Notes: generated by a model from the sequence alone, not told the origin. A DNA stretch of 64,000 nt from Luteimonas chenhongjianii (GCF_002327105.1 NZ_CP023406.1:868001-932000), one strand, 5' to 3'. Counted from the first letter of the stretch, positions 26,152 through 35,538 are shown. Numbers and translations are program-made.

Positions 26152-27183
26152 TCAGCCGGCGTCGTGGACGCCGTCGATCTCCAGCGCGAGCTCCCGCCGG
26201 CAGATCGCCGCATGCAGCAGCAGGCGCGGCAGGCGATCGCCGTAGCGGGTTTCGAACGCCTCCGCGACCGCCGGCAGGTCGCTGGCATCGCGCACGTACA
26301 CCTTGAGCCGCGAACCGGGGCCGAATTCGGCCGGCAGTTCCGGGCGGTGCCGCCGCGCCGAGGCGATCAAGGCATCGAAATTGGCGAAGGTCTCGTCGAG
26401 CTGGGCGAGCAACTCGCCTTCGTGCTGCGAGGCATGGCCGACCACGCTGGCGGTGCCCGACAGCATCAGCGGCATCTCGCTGCCGGCCGGCGGCAGCATC
26501 GCGCGGGCGAAGCTCGGCGCCTGCGGCCCGTACTGGCGCGGGTAGCGGTAGGCGCTGACCTGGCGAGGGTTTTCGACCGGCGTACCCGGCAGGCGCCCGG
26601 CCAGCCAGTAGACCTGGATCCGGCGATCGGCGTCGCAACGGCCGATCGCGGTCGCGGCGGGCAGCTGGGAGGTGTCGAACGCCCCCAGCCCGCGCGCCCG
26701 GCCCACGCAGAACTGGCGGTAGCGCTCGCTGTCGCCGTCCCCATGGGTGATCGCGTCGAGGTAGTTCCAGATCCGCAGCAGGTGCGGGAATTCCCCGGCG
26801 CCGATGAAATCGGTCAGCTCGCGGTAGGCCTGCTCGGCGGCGAGCAGGATGCCGGAGTGGTCGCCCTCGCCGGTGTGGCCCTCGGGTTCGTCGACCTCGA
26901 TCGCGCCGAAGATCAGTTCCCCATCGGTCGACCAGGCGATGTTGCCGTCACGGCCGTGCCGCACCGGCGCCTGGCCGCGCCAGACTTCGAGCAGCGAGGC
27001 CCCGAAAGGCTGCAGCGGCACGCGCAGCCAGCGCGGGTCGTCGATGGCCGGGGCCGCGTCGCCGAACCCGAACACGGCGAGGACATCGGCCTGCGCCAGC
27101 AAGCTCTCCGGCGACACGCCGTCGACGTAATCGACGCGCAGGCGGGGCAGCGGCGGCACGGGATGCGTGGCGGGACGGTTCAT
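26152..27183 (-). CDS. xanB2: XanB2-like chorismatase (3-/4-hydroxybenzoate synthase)
   Basis: A 343-residue member of the FkbO/Hyg5/XanB2 chorismatase family, which hydrolyses chorismate; XanB2 of Xanthomonas gives 3- and 4-hydroxybenzoate, the aryl starter of xanthomonadin and a precursor of ubiquinone. Family blocks seen: DGNIAWSTDGELIFG, LLRIWNYLDAITHGDGDSERYRQFCVGRARGL, QVYWLAGRLPGTPVENPRQVSAYRYPRQYG and MLSGTASVVGHASQHEGEL. Its start overlaps the stop of the flavin enzyme gene by four bases, so the two are translated together. The symbol is given by homology and cluster context. Confidence 0.9.
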   Translation of the reverse strand: MNRPATHPVPPLPRLRVDYVDGVSPESLLAQADVLAVFGFGDAAPAIDDPRWLRVPLQPFGASLLEVWRGQAPVRHGRDGNIAWSTDGELIFGAIEVDEPEGHTGEGDHSGILLAAEQAYRELTDFIGAGEFPHLLRIWNYLDAITHGDGDSERYRQFCVGRARGLGAFDTSQLPAATAIGRCDADRRIQVYWLAGRLPGTPVENPRQVSAYRYPRQYGPQAPSFARAMLPPAGSEMPLMLSGTASVVGHASQHEGELLAQLDETFANFDALIASARRHRPELPAEFGPGSRLKVYVRDASDLPAVAEAFETRYGDRLPRLLLHAAICRRELALEIDGVHDAG

Positions 27184-28565
27184 GGGTTGCCCTCGTGCAG
27201 AGTCTCGCCGCGGAAGCCGGCCAGCCCCTGGCGGCGGCGGATCAGCCAGCCGTGCAGCGCCCGGGGGGCGATCGCGATGGCGTTCATGGCGTAGATCATG
27301 CGGAACAGGTAAAGGCGCCAGCGGACCGCGTCATTGTCGAAGACATCGCCCGCCAGCATCGAAATCACCGCCTGCTCCACCTGCAGGGCGTTGCGCGGCG
27401 CCGCGAACAGGCGTTGCATGACCGGCGTGTTGAAGCGGTGGATGAACCAGGTGAAATGGCGCAGGCCGCGCCGCAGCTGCGCCTGCATCGCGCGCTGCAG
27501 CGAGGCCTCGCGCTCGGGCGCGTGCAGCGCCGCATCGACCAGCGCGGCGCCGCGGCGCGCGCTGTCCATCGCCAGGAATACGCCCGACGAGAAGATCGGA
27601 TCGATGAAGGTGTAGGCATCGCCGACCAGCAGCCAGCCCGGGCCGCACATGCGGGTCGCGCCGTACGAATAGTTGCCGGTGGCGTGCACGGGCGCGATGC
27701 GCTCGGCCGCCTGCATGCGCGCCCGGACCGCGGGGATGCCCTGCAGCGTGCGCATCAGCAGCGCTTCGTTGTCGAGACGCTCCGGGCCTGCGCCACGCTG
27801 TTTGAGGTAGTCGGGAAAACACACCGCGCCGACGCTCATCACGTCGTCGGGCAGCGGAATCATCCACATCCAGCCGGACGCGAAACGGGCGATGGTGATG
27901 TTGCCGGCGTCCGCGCCGGGCTGCCGGCGCACGCCGCGGAAATGGCTGAAGAGCGCCGCCGACTGGTGGGTGCGGCTGCGGCGCTTGGTGCCGAGCTTCG
28001 AGGCCAGGAAGGTGTCGCGGCCGCTCGCGTCGATCACGTAGCGCGGGGCAAAGCGCAGGCGCGTGCCGTCGTGCGTCGCCGCCTCGACCCGCGCGGGGCG
28101 ACCGTCGTCGCCGAAGACGACGTCGGTGACCCGGGTCCGCTGGTGCGCCTCCACGCCGTTTCGCTGCGCATGCGCAAACAGCAACTGGTCGAACTGGTCG
28201 CGGCGCACGTGCACGGCGAAGTCCGATTTCGGATCGAGCGCGCGGGTGAAGTGGAACACATGGCTGCGGCCCGTCTCGCCCGGCATCGGGAAGTCGGCGC
28301 CGGCCTTGAGCACGCCGATCGCGCGGACCTCGTCGAGCACGCCCAGCTCGTCGAGGATGGGCATGTTCATCGGCAGCAGCGATTCGCCGATGTGGAACCG
28401 CGGGTGGGCGTCCTTCTCGAGCATCACCACCGAATGCCCGGCGCGGGCGAGCAGGGTGGCCGCGGTGCTGCCGGCCGGACCGCCGCCGATGACCACCACG
28501 TCGATGTCGCGCAGATCGGCATCGGCAGTGGAAGCAGGGGCTGCAGCGTGCGGCGTCGGTGTCAT
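27180..28565 (-). CDS. Flavin-dependent halogenase-like oxidoreductase of the pigment cluster
   Basis: A 461-residue FAD enzyme. The dinucleotide-binding motif is VVIGGGPAGSTAATLL (near 25-40), followed by PRFHIGESLLPMN, typical of the tryptophan-halogenase-like superfamily. The halogenase signature WxWxIP is intact as GWMWMIPLPDD, and the flavin-binding GWLLVGDAYTFIDPIFSSGVFLA block is present. Xanthomonadins carry halogen on the aryl ring, so ring halogenation or another FAD oxidation of the aryl unit is the expected role. It is transcribed divergently from the acyl carrier protein gene (123 bases apart) and coupled to xanB2. Start taken at the ATG at 28565; the preceding open codons look non-coding. 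Confidence 0.85.
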   Translation of the reverse strand: MTPTPHAAAPASTADADLRDIDVVVIGGGPAGSTAATLLARAGHSVVMLEKDAHPRFHIGESLLPMNMPILDELGVLDEVRAIGVLKAGADFPMPGETGRSHVFHFTRALDPKSDFAVHVRRDQFDQLLFAHAQRNGVEAHQRTRVTDVVFGDDGRPARVEAATHDGTRLRFAPRYVIDASGRDTFLASKLGTKRRSRTHQSAALFSHFRGVRRQPGADAGNITIARFASGWMWMIPLPDDVMSVGAVCFPDYLKQRGAGPERLDNEALLMRTLQGIPAVRARMQAAERIAPVHATGNYSYGATRMCGPGWLLVGDAYTFIDPIFSSGVFLAMDSARRGAALVDAALHAPEREASLQRAMQAQLRRGLRHFTWFIHRFNTPVMQRLFAAPRNALQVEQAVISMLAGDVFDNDAVRWRLYLFRMIYAMNAIAIAPRALHGWLIRRRQGLAGFRGETLHEGNP

Positions 28566-28688
28566 CCAGCTGGAATGGGCGGCGAACAGGCGCGCATCAT
28601 AGCGGAAGCGCCGCGGCGCCCGGCCCGCCCTTGCGCCCGCGGGGCCGATGCCGGATCGTTGCAGCCCTGTCACCCCACGGAAGTCCCG

Positions 28689-28958
28689 ATGTCCGCACAA
28701 ACCGAAGCCGAACGCGCGCTGGCCGACCTGCTGGTCGAGAGCCTGAACCTCGAGGACGTGCAAGCGGCCGACATCGATCCCGAGGCTCCGCTGTTCAATG
28801 CCGGCCTCGGCCTGGACTCGATCGACGCGCTGGAACTCGCGCTGGCGATCAGCAAGCGCTACGGCTTCCAGCTGCGCTCCGACAACGACGAGAACCGCAA
28901 GATCTTCGCCTCGCTGCGCGCCCTGTCGGCGCACGTCGAGCAGCACCGCACCACTTGA
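28689..28958 (+). CDS. Acyl carrier protein of the aryl-polyene cluster
   Basis: An 89-residue acyl carrier protein. The phosphopantetheine attachment serine lies in AGLGLDSIDALELALAI. It is the expected carrier for the growing aryl polyene, like XanC of Xanthomonas or ApeE/ApeF of E. coli. It is the first gene of a long plus-strand operon, and its TGA overlaps the TTG start of the next gene. No second carrier protein is seen in the window. Confidence 0.93.
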   Translation: MSAQTEAERALADLLVESLNLEDVQAADIDPEAPLFNAGLGLDSIDALELALAISKRYGFQLRSDNDENRKIFASLRALSAHVEQHRTT

Positions 28959-29641
28959 TCCTGCTGCTGCAACTGCTGCTGGGGCTCGGCTACACGGCCC
29001 TGGCGCACCTGGCCAGTCTCCGGCATCACGACGGTCTCGCCCTCGGCGCCCTCGCGGCGTTGATCGCGATGCTGGTCGTCGAGCCGCTGCTGGCGCGCCG
29101 GCCCTGGGCCTTCGTCGCCTTGCCGCTGCTTGCCTGGGGCGCTTGGGCGCTCTACGCCGCAGGCCATGCGGCCCTGCCGCTGCTGCTGGTGCCGGTGGTG
29201 TTCGTGGTCGGCATCGCCTGGATCTTCGCGCGCACCTTGCGGCCCGGCCGCACGGCGCTGATCACCCGCATCGTGATCGGCATCGAAGGCCATGCTGATG
29301 CGACCGAACTGGCGCCCGACCTGCTGCGCTACACCCGCGGCCTGACCGCCGCCTGGGCCGCCGTGCTGCTGGGCATGGCCGGCGGCAACCTGCTGCTCGC
29401 CCTGCTGGCCAGCCCGGCCGGCCTGCTCGAAAGTCTCGGCGTGCCGTCGCCGCTGCCGATCAGCCAGGCGCAGTGGTCGTGGTGGGCGAACCTGTTGAAC
29501 TACGGCGTGATCGGCGGCTTCTTCGTCATCGAGTTCGCGATCCGGAAACGGCGTTTCCCGGGCCGATATCACGGATTTTTCGATTTTCTGCGCAAGCTGG
29601 CCGATCTCGGCCCGACGTTCTGGCGCGACCTGCTGCGCTGA
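28955..29641 (+). CDS. Aryl-polyene cluster membrane protein (COG4648-like)
   Basis: A 228-residue integral membrane protein with about five to six hydrophobic helices (ILLLQLLLGLGYTALAHLA, LALGALAALIAMLVVEPLLA, LPLLLVPVVFVVGIAWIFAR, AAWAAVLLGMAGGNLLLAL, LLNYGVIGGFFVIEFAIR) and the conserved polar segment ITRIVIGIEG. Proteins of this type are found in aryl-polyene clusters beside the acyl carrier gene; the function is not established. The only good start is TTG at 28955, where TTGA overlaps the stop of the carrier protein, so translation is coupled. Confidence 0.8.
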   Translation: MILLLQLLLGLGYTALAHLASLRHHDGLALGALAALIAMLVVEPLLARRPWAFVALPLLAWGAWALYAAGHAALPLLLVPVVFVVGIAWIFARTLRPGRTALITRIVIGIEGHADATELAPDLLRYTRGLTAAWAAVLLGMAGGNLLLALLASPAGLLESLGVPSPLPISQAQWSWWANLLNYGVIGGFFVIEFAIRKRRFPGRYHGFFDFLRKLADLGPTFWRDLLR

Positions 29642-29711
29642 AGGCCGCTCCGCCCCCATCGGCTTGCTGAACGGACCTGCCGCGATCAGCGCGCGTCACA
29701 CGGGATATCCT

Positions 29712-30491
29712 ATGCGCCTCATGGAATACCGACAGACCCGCGCCGAGACCGGGGCGACGGCGCTCGCGGCCCTGTCCGCGCGGACGCTCAACGTTCTGGA
29801 ATGTCTCTACACCCTGCTATGGACGGCGGGCTGGATCAGCGTGGCGTTGATCCGCCAGGCGGTGACCGGTCGGCGCGATCTCGCCCTGACGATGGCGCGC
29901 ACCCACTGGGCGCCGGGCCTGGTCGGACCGGCCGGCGGACTGACCGTGGAAGGCCGCGAGGCGGTGGACTGGTCGCGTCCGTACATGGTGGTCGCCAACC
30001 ACGAATCCCTGCTCGACATCTGCGTGCTGTTCATGGCCGTGCCGGCGCCGCTGCGTTTCCTGCTCAAGGAGGAAATGCGCCGGGTGCCGTTCCTGGCCGG
30101 CTACGCGCGTGCCACCGGCATGCTGTTCATCAGCCGCGAGGATCGCCGCGCCGGGCCGGTGCTGCGGCGCCAGGTCGCCGGGCTGCTGGCGGCGGGCAAG
30201 TCGTTGTGCCTGTTCCCCGAAGGCACGCGTTCGCGCGACGGGCGCCTGGGGGAGTTCAAGTCGGGCTCGTTCCAGGCCGCGATCGACGCGGGCGTCGACG
30301 TACTGCCGATCGCGCTGCATGGCACCGGCGATGTGTTGCCGGCCACCGGTTTTTTCCGCACCTGCCGCGGCCCGATGCAGGCCACGGTGGGCAAGCCGAT
30401 CCCGGTCCAGGGCCGGATCGGCGCCGCCGGCCGCCAGGCCCTCGCCCGCGAGGCGCAGGACGCCGTGGCCGCGATGCTCGGCAGGCGCTGA
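29712..30491 (+). CDS. 1-acyl-glycerol-3-phosphate acyltransferase-like protein (pigment cluster)
   Basis: A 259-residue PlsC-domain protein. One N-terminal membrane segment (LLWTAGWISVALIRQAV) precedes the acyltransferase core, with the HX4D motif in VANHESLLD, then GMLFISREDRRAG, the FPEGTRSRDGRLGEFKSGSF block, and PIALHGTGDVLP. In aryl-polyene clusters such enzymes are thought to attach the polyene to a glycerol-phosphate or other lipid anchor. It starts about 70 bases after the membrane protein and ends three bases before the dehydratase gene. An ATG nine bases further in (29721) is an alternative start. Confidence 0.9.
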   Translation: MRLMEYRQTRAETGATALAALSARTLNVLECLYTLLWTAGWISVALIRQAVTGRRDLALTMARTHWAPGLVGPAGGLTVEGREAVDWSRPYMVVANHESLLDICVLFMAVPAPLRFLLKEEMRRVPFLAGYARATGMLFISREDRRAGPVLRRQVAGLLAAGKSLCLFPEGTRSRDGRLGEFKSGSFQAAIDAGVDVLPIALHGTGDVLPATGFFRTCRGPMQATVGKPIPVQGRIGAAGRQALAREAQDAVAAMLGRR

Positions 30492-30494
30492 ACG

Positions 30495-30809
30495 ATGGCG
30501 ACGCACCCGTTCGTGATCGAGGCGACCCATCCCTGCCTGCCCGGCCATTTTCCCGGACAGCCGCTGGTGCCGGGCGTGGTGATCCTGGACCGGGTGGTCG
30601 CCGCGGTCGAGGCGCTGCATGGGCCGCTCGCCACGCTGCGACTGCCGCAGGTGAAGTTCGTCCAGCCCCTGCGGCCCGGCGAGCGCGCGAGCATCGTGCT
30701 CGAAGACACCCGCCGTGACGGCACCCCGCGCTGGCGCTTCCGGGTGGAGCGCGAGGGGGCGTTGCTGGCCAGCGGTGAACTCGTCGCCGACGGCCCGGCG
30801 CTGGCATGA
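30495..30809 (+). CDS. Beta-hydroxyacyl-ACP dehydratase, FabA/FabZ-like hotdog (ApeI-like)
   Basis: A 104-residue single hotdog domain with the dehydratase sequence HPCLPGHFPGQPLVPGVVILD, whose His and the following helix are conserved in ApeI-type dehydratases. It should remove water from 3-hydroxyacyl-carrier protein during polyene extension. It lies between two acyltransferase genes, its end overlapping the next start by four bases. Confidence 0.9.
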   Translation: MATHPFVIEATHPCLPGHFPGQPLVPGVVILDRVVAAVEALHGPLATLRLPQVKFVQPLRPGERASIVLEDTRRDGTPRWRFRVEREGALLASGELVADGPALA

Positions 30810-31783
30810 GCAGCGAGTGGAAGGCGCGCCGCGAAGGCGGCGGGCGGATCGCATTGCGGACCCTGATCGCGGTCGCTTCGGTCCTCGGCCGCGGCCCCTC
30901 ACGCGCGTTGCTGTATCCGATCGCGTTGTATTTCATGCTGCGGCGGGGCGCCGAGCGTCGCGATTCGCGCCTGTACCTGACGCGCATGTTCGGCCGGCCA
31001 GCCACGCTGCGCGAAGTGGGCCGCCACTTCCTGACCTTCGCCGCAACCATCCTCGACCGGCTGTTCCTGCTCAGCGAGAACACGCGCCGCTTCGACGTCC
31101 ACGCGCAGGGGCTCGACATCCTGCACGGCCATCTCGATACCGGTCGCGGCGTGCTGCTGTTCGGCTCGCACCTGGGCAGTTTCGAAGTGTTGCGCGTACT
31201 CGCGAGCCAGCGGCCGGACTACGCCATCCGGGTCGTCCTCGACCGCGCGCACGGTCAGGCGATGACCGAACTGCTCGAGACCCTCAATCCGGACATTGCC
31301 GCGACGGTGATCGATGCCGGCGACGGCGGGCCCGCGGTCGCACTGGCGATCCAGGAAGGCCTCGCACAAGGCGCGATGGTCGCGTTGCTGGTGGACCGCA
31401 GCCAGGAGGGCGGCAGCACCCTCGGCGTGCCTTTCCTCGGCGAGACGGCGCAGTTCCCGGTCGCGCCCTGGTTGCTGGCCTCGGTACTCAAGGTGCCGGT
31501 GATGCTGGCCTTCGGCCTGTACCGTGGGGGCAACCGCTACGACCTGTTGTTCGAACCCTTCAGCGACGGCATCGACCTGCCGCGCCGCGAACGCCAGGCC
31601 GGTGTGGCCGCGCTTATCCACCGTTACGCCGCGCGGCTGGAACATCACGCGCGCAGTGCCCCCTACAACTGGTTCAATTTCTATGACTTCTGGAAACGCG
31701 ACGACGAGGCGCCGGTCCAGGCGCACGCATCTGCTGCTGGCGACGCTGCTGCTGCCGGGCTGGGCCGCAGCGCAGAACACTGA
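30806..31783 (+). CDS. LpxL/HtrB-like acyltransferase of the pigment cluster
   Basis: A 325-residue member of the lysophospholipid acyltransferase group that includes the lipid A late acyltransferases. Family blocks: GVLLFGSHLGSFEVLRVLA, with the catalytic His-x4-Glu, and MVALLVDRSQEGGSTLGVPFLGETAQFPVAPWLLA, ending with APYNWFNFYDFW. The last 25 residues (after FYDFW) are low-complexity and overlap the signal peptide region of the next gene by 101 bases. It is a second lipid acyltransferase of the cluster, presumably acting in membrane anchoring of the pigment. Confidence 0.9.
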   Translation: MSSEWKARREGGGRIALRTLIAVASVLGRGPSRALLYPIALYFMLRRGAERRDSRLYLTRMFGRPATLREVGRHFLTFAATILDRLFLLSENTRRFDVHAQGLDILHGHLDTGRGVLLFGSHLGSFEVLRVLASQRPDYAIRVVLDRAHGQAMTELLETLNPDIAATVIDAGDGGPAVALAIQEGLAQGAMVALLVDRSQEGGSTLGVPFLGETAQFPVAPWLLASVLKVPVMLAFGLYRGGNRYDLLFEPFSDGIDLPRRERQAGVAALIHRYAARLEHHARSAPYNWFNFYDFWKRDDEAPVQAHASAAGDAAAAGLGRSAEH

Positions 31784-32414
31784 GGCGGCGCGCGCGAGCC
31801 AGTCGCGCGACCGCGTGCCGGCGCCGGCCGCCGTTGCGCCGCGCAGCGTCGATGCGGACTGGATCCTGCATCGGCTGACCCAGGGCGCGGCAAGCGCCAC
31901 GCCGTTCGTCGAGTTGCGCGTCTCCCCGATGCTCAAGCGGCCGCTGCTGCTGTCGGGCGAGTACCGGCGCCCCGATGCCGATACCCTGGTGCGCGAAGTG
32001 CGCACGCCCTATGTCGAGACCACGACGATCCGTGGCGGCGAAGCGACGATCGCCCGCGAGGGCCGCAGCCCGCGTACGTTCTCGCTCTCGCGCGTGCCGG
32101 AACTTGCGGTGCTGCAGGGCAGCTTCGGCGCGCTGCTCGCCGGGGACCGCAAGGCGCTGGAAACCGTCTATGCCGTCGAGGCCGATGGCGTGCCGGCCGA
32201 CTGGACGCTGACCCTGGTCCCGCGCGAGCCGCGGACCGCCGCGCGCATTGCCGGCATCGTGCTGCGCGGCCGTGATGGCGAACTGCGCTGCATCGAGACC
32301 CGCCCGAAGCAGGGCGAGCCGCAGCCGACCCTGCTCGGCAGCGCCGCGACCGCGGCGGCCGGCCTCGATTCGCTCGAAGCGGCGCAGCGGCTGTGCCACG
32401 ACGTGCCGCGTTGA
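31683..32414 (+). CDS. LolA-like periplasmic carrier protein of the pigment cluster
   Basis: A 243-residue exported protein. The signal peptide is basic (TTRRRSRRT) with hydrophobic core HLLLATLLLPGWAAA. The mature part has the LolA-type beta-barrel pattern: WILHRLTQGAASATPFVELR, LLSGEYRRPDADTLVREV and ALLAGDRKALETVYAVEADG. LolA-like proteins are constant partners of MMPL exporters in aryl-polyene clusters and are thought to carry the lipidated pigment across the periplasm. The ATG at 31683 lies 101 bases inside the preceding gene; no later start would keep the signal peptide. It overlaps the exporter start. Confidence 0.85.
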   Translation: MTSGNATTRRRSRRTHLLLATLLLPGWAAAQNTEAARASQSRDRVPAPAAVAPRSVDADWILHRLTQGAASATPFVELRVSPMLKRPLLLSGEYRRPDADTLVREVRTPYVETTTIRGGEATIAREGRSPRTFSLSRVPELAVLQGSFGALLAGDRKALETVYAVEADGVPADWTLTLVPREPRTAARIAGIVLRGRDGELRCIETRPKQGEPQPTLLGSAATAAAGLDSLEAAQRLCHDVPR

Positions 32415-34816
32415 GCGGGCGCCCGGGACTGCGTGATGCGCTGCTGCAGCGTCCCGGCCTGCGGCTGACGCTTGCGGTCGCGTGGCTGCTCGCCCTGCTC
32501 GCGCTCGGTGCGATCGCCGCCTCGCAACTCCAGTTCAGTGGCGACCTGCGCCGCTTCCTGCCCGATGCGCGCACGCCCGAGCAGCGCCTGCTGATGGAAG
32601 AACTCGGCGACGGGCCGGGCTCGCGCCTGCTGATGCTGGCGATCTCGGGCGATGCGCCTGAAGTGCTCGCCGCGCGCGCGCGCGATCTGCATGCCGCACT
32701 GGCCGGCGATCCGCGCTTCACCCTGGTCACCAATGGCGGCGAAGCCGGGCTGGACGCGTTTCCCGAAGACCTGCTGGCGTATCGCTATCTGCTGACATCC
32801 TCGTTCGACGATGCGCCGCTGGATGCCGCTGTCCTGCGCGACGCGCTCGATGCGCGGCTGCAGGACCTCGGCTCGCCTGCCGCTGGCCTTGTCGAGCCCT
32901 TGATCCCGTCCGACCCGACGCTCGAGGTCCTGACGCTGGCCGAAGCCTGGCAGCCCGCGGGCGCGCCGCAGCGGCTGCACGATGTGTGGTTCGACAAGGC
33001 GGGCGAACAGGCGCTGCTGCTGGTGGAGACGCGTGCGGCCGGCTTCGACCCCACGGGTCAGCTCGACGCGGTGGGCACGATCCGCGACACCTTCGCGCAA
33101 CAGGCGGGCGGGAGCGGGGCGGTGCTCGAAGTCGTCGGGCCCGGCGCGTTCTCGGTCGACATCGGTGGCCGCACCCAGGCCGAGGCGCAGCGTATCGGCA
33201 TGGTCGACACCATCGGCCTGATCCTGTTGCTGCTCGTCGCGTACCGCAGCTGGAAGATGCCGCTGCTCGGCGTGCTGCCGCTCGCCAGCGCGGGCATCGC
33301 CGGACTCACCGCGGTGGCATTGCTGTTCCCCGGCGGCGTGCACGGCATCACCATCGCGTTCGGCTTCACCCTGATCGGCGTGGTGCAGGACTACCCGATC
33401 CACTTCTTCAGCCACCAGCGCGCCGGCCTGTCGCCGTGGAAGAACGTGCGCGGGCTGTGGCCCGCGTTGTCGACCGGCGTCATCGCGACCTGCATCGCGT
33501 ACGCGACGTTCCTGTTCTCCGGCGTCGACGGGCTGCGCCAGCTCGCGGTGTTCACGATCACCGCGCTGGCCGTCGCCGCGCTGACCACGCGCTATCTGCT
33601 GCCGGGTCTGGTCGACCCCTCGCCGCCGGATCTCGCGGGTTCGCTGCGGCTGCAGCGCCTGTGGCACCGCATCGAAGCGCTGCCGCGGCCGAAGTGGTCG
33701 CTGGCGGTGCTGGCCGTCGCGGCTGGCGCGGCGATCGCTTTGAGCCCCGGTGCGTTCTGGCAGAACGACCTGTCGAAGCTGACGCCGGTCGATCCGGATT
33801 CGATACAGCGCGACACCGAACTGCGCGCCGAACTCGGTGCGCCCGACGTGCGTTATGTCCTGGTCGCACAGGCCGACGACAGCGACGCCGTACTCGGTGC
33901 CACCGCCGCGCTGCGACCGTCGCTGGACGCGCTGGTCGCCGCGGGTCGCCTCGACGGCTACGACATGGCGGCCCGTTACCTGCCCGACGCCGCCACGCAA
34001 CGCGCGCGTCAGGATGCGCTGCCGGACACGCCCGCGCTGCGCGCGATGCTGGCCGAGGCGCTGGCAGGCTCGCCGTTCAACGACGATGCCTTCGAGCCCT
34101 TCGTCGAGGACGTCGCGCGGGCCAGGGCGGCGGCGCCGCTGACCCGGGCCACGCTCGACGGCTCGCCGCTCGCGACCGCGGTCTCGGGTCTGCTGCTGGA
34201 AGGGGAAGGCAGCTCGACCGCCCTGGTCTCGCTCAGCGGTCTGGACGACCCGGCGGATGTTGCCGCGCTCGCCGCGCAGGCGGCTGCCCCCGGCATCGAT
34301 GTGCGCCTGCTCGACATGAAGGACGCATCCGAATCGCTGGTGATCGAGTACCGCGGCCGGGTACTGGCGGCGATGGCGGTCGCGCTGGTGCTGCTGGTCG
34401 TCACGGTGTGGATCGCGCTCCGGCAGCCGCGCCGGGTCTGGCGCGTGCTGCTGCCGACCTTGCTGACCCTGGTGGTGGTGGTGGCCGTGCTGCGGCTGGC
34501 GGGCGTGGAGCTCACCCTGTTCCATCTGGTGGCCCTGATCCTCGCCGCCGGCCTCGGCCTGGACTACGCGCTCTTCTTCGAACACGCCGGCGATGATCGC
34601 GACGACCAGATCCGCACCCTGCATGCGGTGCTCGTCTGCAGCCTGATGACGCTGCTGGTCTTCAGCCTGCTGGCGCTTTCGTCGATCCCGGTGCTGCGGG
34701 CGATCGGCAGCACCGTCGCGCTCGGCGTGGTCTGCAACTTCGTCCTGTCGCTGCTGGTCGCGCGCCGGCGGGCCGCGATCACTGCGGCGCGCGCCGAACC
34801 GGCCCCGGTGCCATGA
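32393..34816 (+). CDS. MMPL/RND-family exporter of the pigment cluster
   Basis: An 807-residue (or 801-residue) membrane exporter. The pattern is an N-terminal helix (LTLAVAWLLALLALGAIAA), a large periplasmic domain with FSGDLRRFLPDARTPEQRLL, then a block of five to six helices (IGLILLLLVAYRSWKMPLLG onward), repeated in the second half (RVLAAMAVALVLLVVTVWIAL onward). The MMPL/SSD-like motif GVVQDYPIHFFSHQR and GLGLDYALFFEH occur at equivalent places in the two halves, where the conserved acidic residues lie. It likely extracts the aryl-polyene lipid from the inner membrane and hands it to the LolA-like protein. The start may be GTG at 32393 or TTG at 32411, whose TTGA overlaps the preceding stop. 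Confidence 0.9.
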   Translation: MPRRAALSGRPGLRDALLQRPGLRLTLAVAWLLALLALGAIAASQLQFSGDLRRFLPDARTPEQRLLMEELGDGPGSRLLMLAISGDAPEVLAARARDLHAALAGDPRFTLVTNGGEAGLDAFPEDLLAYRYLLTSSFDDAPLDAAVLRDALDARLQDLGSPAAGLVEPLIPSDPTLEVLTLAEAWQPAGAPQRLHDVWFDKAGEQALLLVETRAAGFDPTGQLDAVGTIRDTFAQQAGGSGAVLEVVGPGAFSVDIGGRTQAEAQRIGMVDTIGLILLLLVAYRSWKMPLLGVLPLASAGIAGLTAVALLFPGGVHGITIAFGFTLIGVVQDYPIHFFSHQRAGLSPWKNVRGLWPALSTGVIATCIAYATFLFSGVDGLRQLAVFTITALAVAALTTRYLLPGLVDPSPPDLAGSLRLQRLWHRIEALPRPKWSLAVLAVAAGAAIALSPGAFWQNDLSKLTPVDPDSIQRDTELRAELGAPDVRYVLVAQADDSDAVLGATAALRPSLDALVAAGRLDGYDMAARYLPDAATQRARQDALPDTPALRAMLAEALAGSPFNDDAFEPFVEDVARARAAAPLTRATLDGSPLATAVSGLLLEGEGSSTALVSLSGLDDPADVAALAAQAAAPGIDVRLLDMKDASESLVIEYRGRVLAAMAVALVLLVVTVWIALRQPRRVWRVLLPTLLTLVVVVAVLRLAGVELTLFHLVALILAAGLGLDYALFFEHAGDDRDDQIRTLHAVLVCSLMTLLVFSLLALSSIPVLRAIGSTVALGVVCNFVLSLLVARRRAAITAARAEPAPVP

Positions 34817-35256
34817 CGCTCGTCGATCGCGACACCATCGAATCGATGATCCCGCACCAGGGTGCGATGTGCCTGTGGGACGCGGTGACTGGGTGGGATG
34901 CGTCGAGCGTCAGGCTGCGCAGCGCAAGCCATCGCGATCCGGCCAATCCGCTGCGCAGCGACGGCATGCTGCGCGCGCTGCATCTGTGCGAATACGGTGC
35001 GCAGGCAATGGCGGTCCACGGTGGCCTGCGCGCGCGTGCGAGCGGCGCGTCCGTGCGTCCCGGCATGCTGGTGGCGCTGCGCGGCGTGCAGCTGCACGTG
35101 GCGCGGATCGACGCGCTTTCCGGCGACGTGGAATGCGTCGCCGAGGTGCTTGTCGAATCGGAGGACAGCCAGCAGTACGCCTTCCGCATCGTGTGTGACG
35201 GCGTACTGCTCGCCGAGGGTCGCGCTGCGGTGATGCTGGGGCCGGCGCCGCCCTAG
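34813..35256 (+). CDS. ApeP-like hotdog dehydratase of the pigment cluster
   Basis: A 147-residue hotdog-fold protein with the N-terminal SMIPHQGAMCLWDAVTGWD block, the equivalent of the FabA/FabZ substrate-entry helix, and LHLCEYGAQAMAVHGG, with the conserved Glu-Tyr of the ApeP subgroup. In E. coli ApeP pairs with ApeI as a second dehydratase for the polyene. Its start overlaps the exporter by four bases. It is the last gene of the coupled run; the ketoreductase follows after 282 bases. Confidence 0.88.
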   Translation: MTLVDRDTIESMIPHQGAMCLWDAVTGWDASSVRLRSASHRDPANPLRSDGMLRALHLCEYGAQAMAVHGGLRARASGASVRPGMLVALRGVQLHVARIDALSGDVECVAEVLVESEDSQQYAFRIVCDGVLLAEGRAAVMLGPAPP

Positions 35257-35538
35257 GCGTCCCGCTCGAGGGCTTCGATCCGGGGAAGGAAACGGATGCC
35301 CGCGCGCCGCTTCGCTGCGGACGCGTCAATGCGCGACGTGCGTCATCGGCCCGGCGCCCTGCATGGGCCCAGTCGGGGCGCATGCAGCTGATCGTCCCAT
35401 GGCCCGGAGCCCGACCCGCGTGATCCGCCCGGCTCCGACCTTGCCGCGTGCGGCCGACATCGAGCGCATCGCAGTGCACACGGCCGATGCGCATTCCATG
35501 CCCGCGAGCAATCGCGGCGCGCTCGCTACAATCACCCG

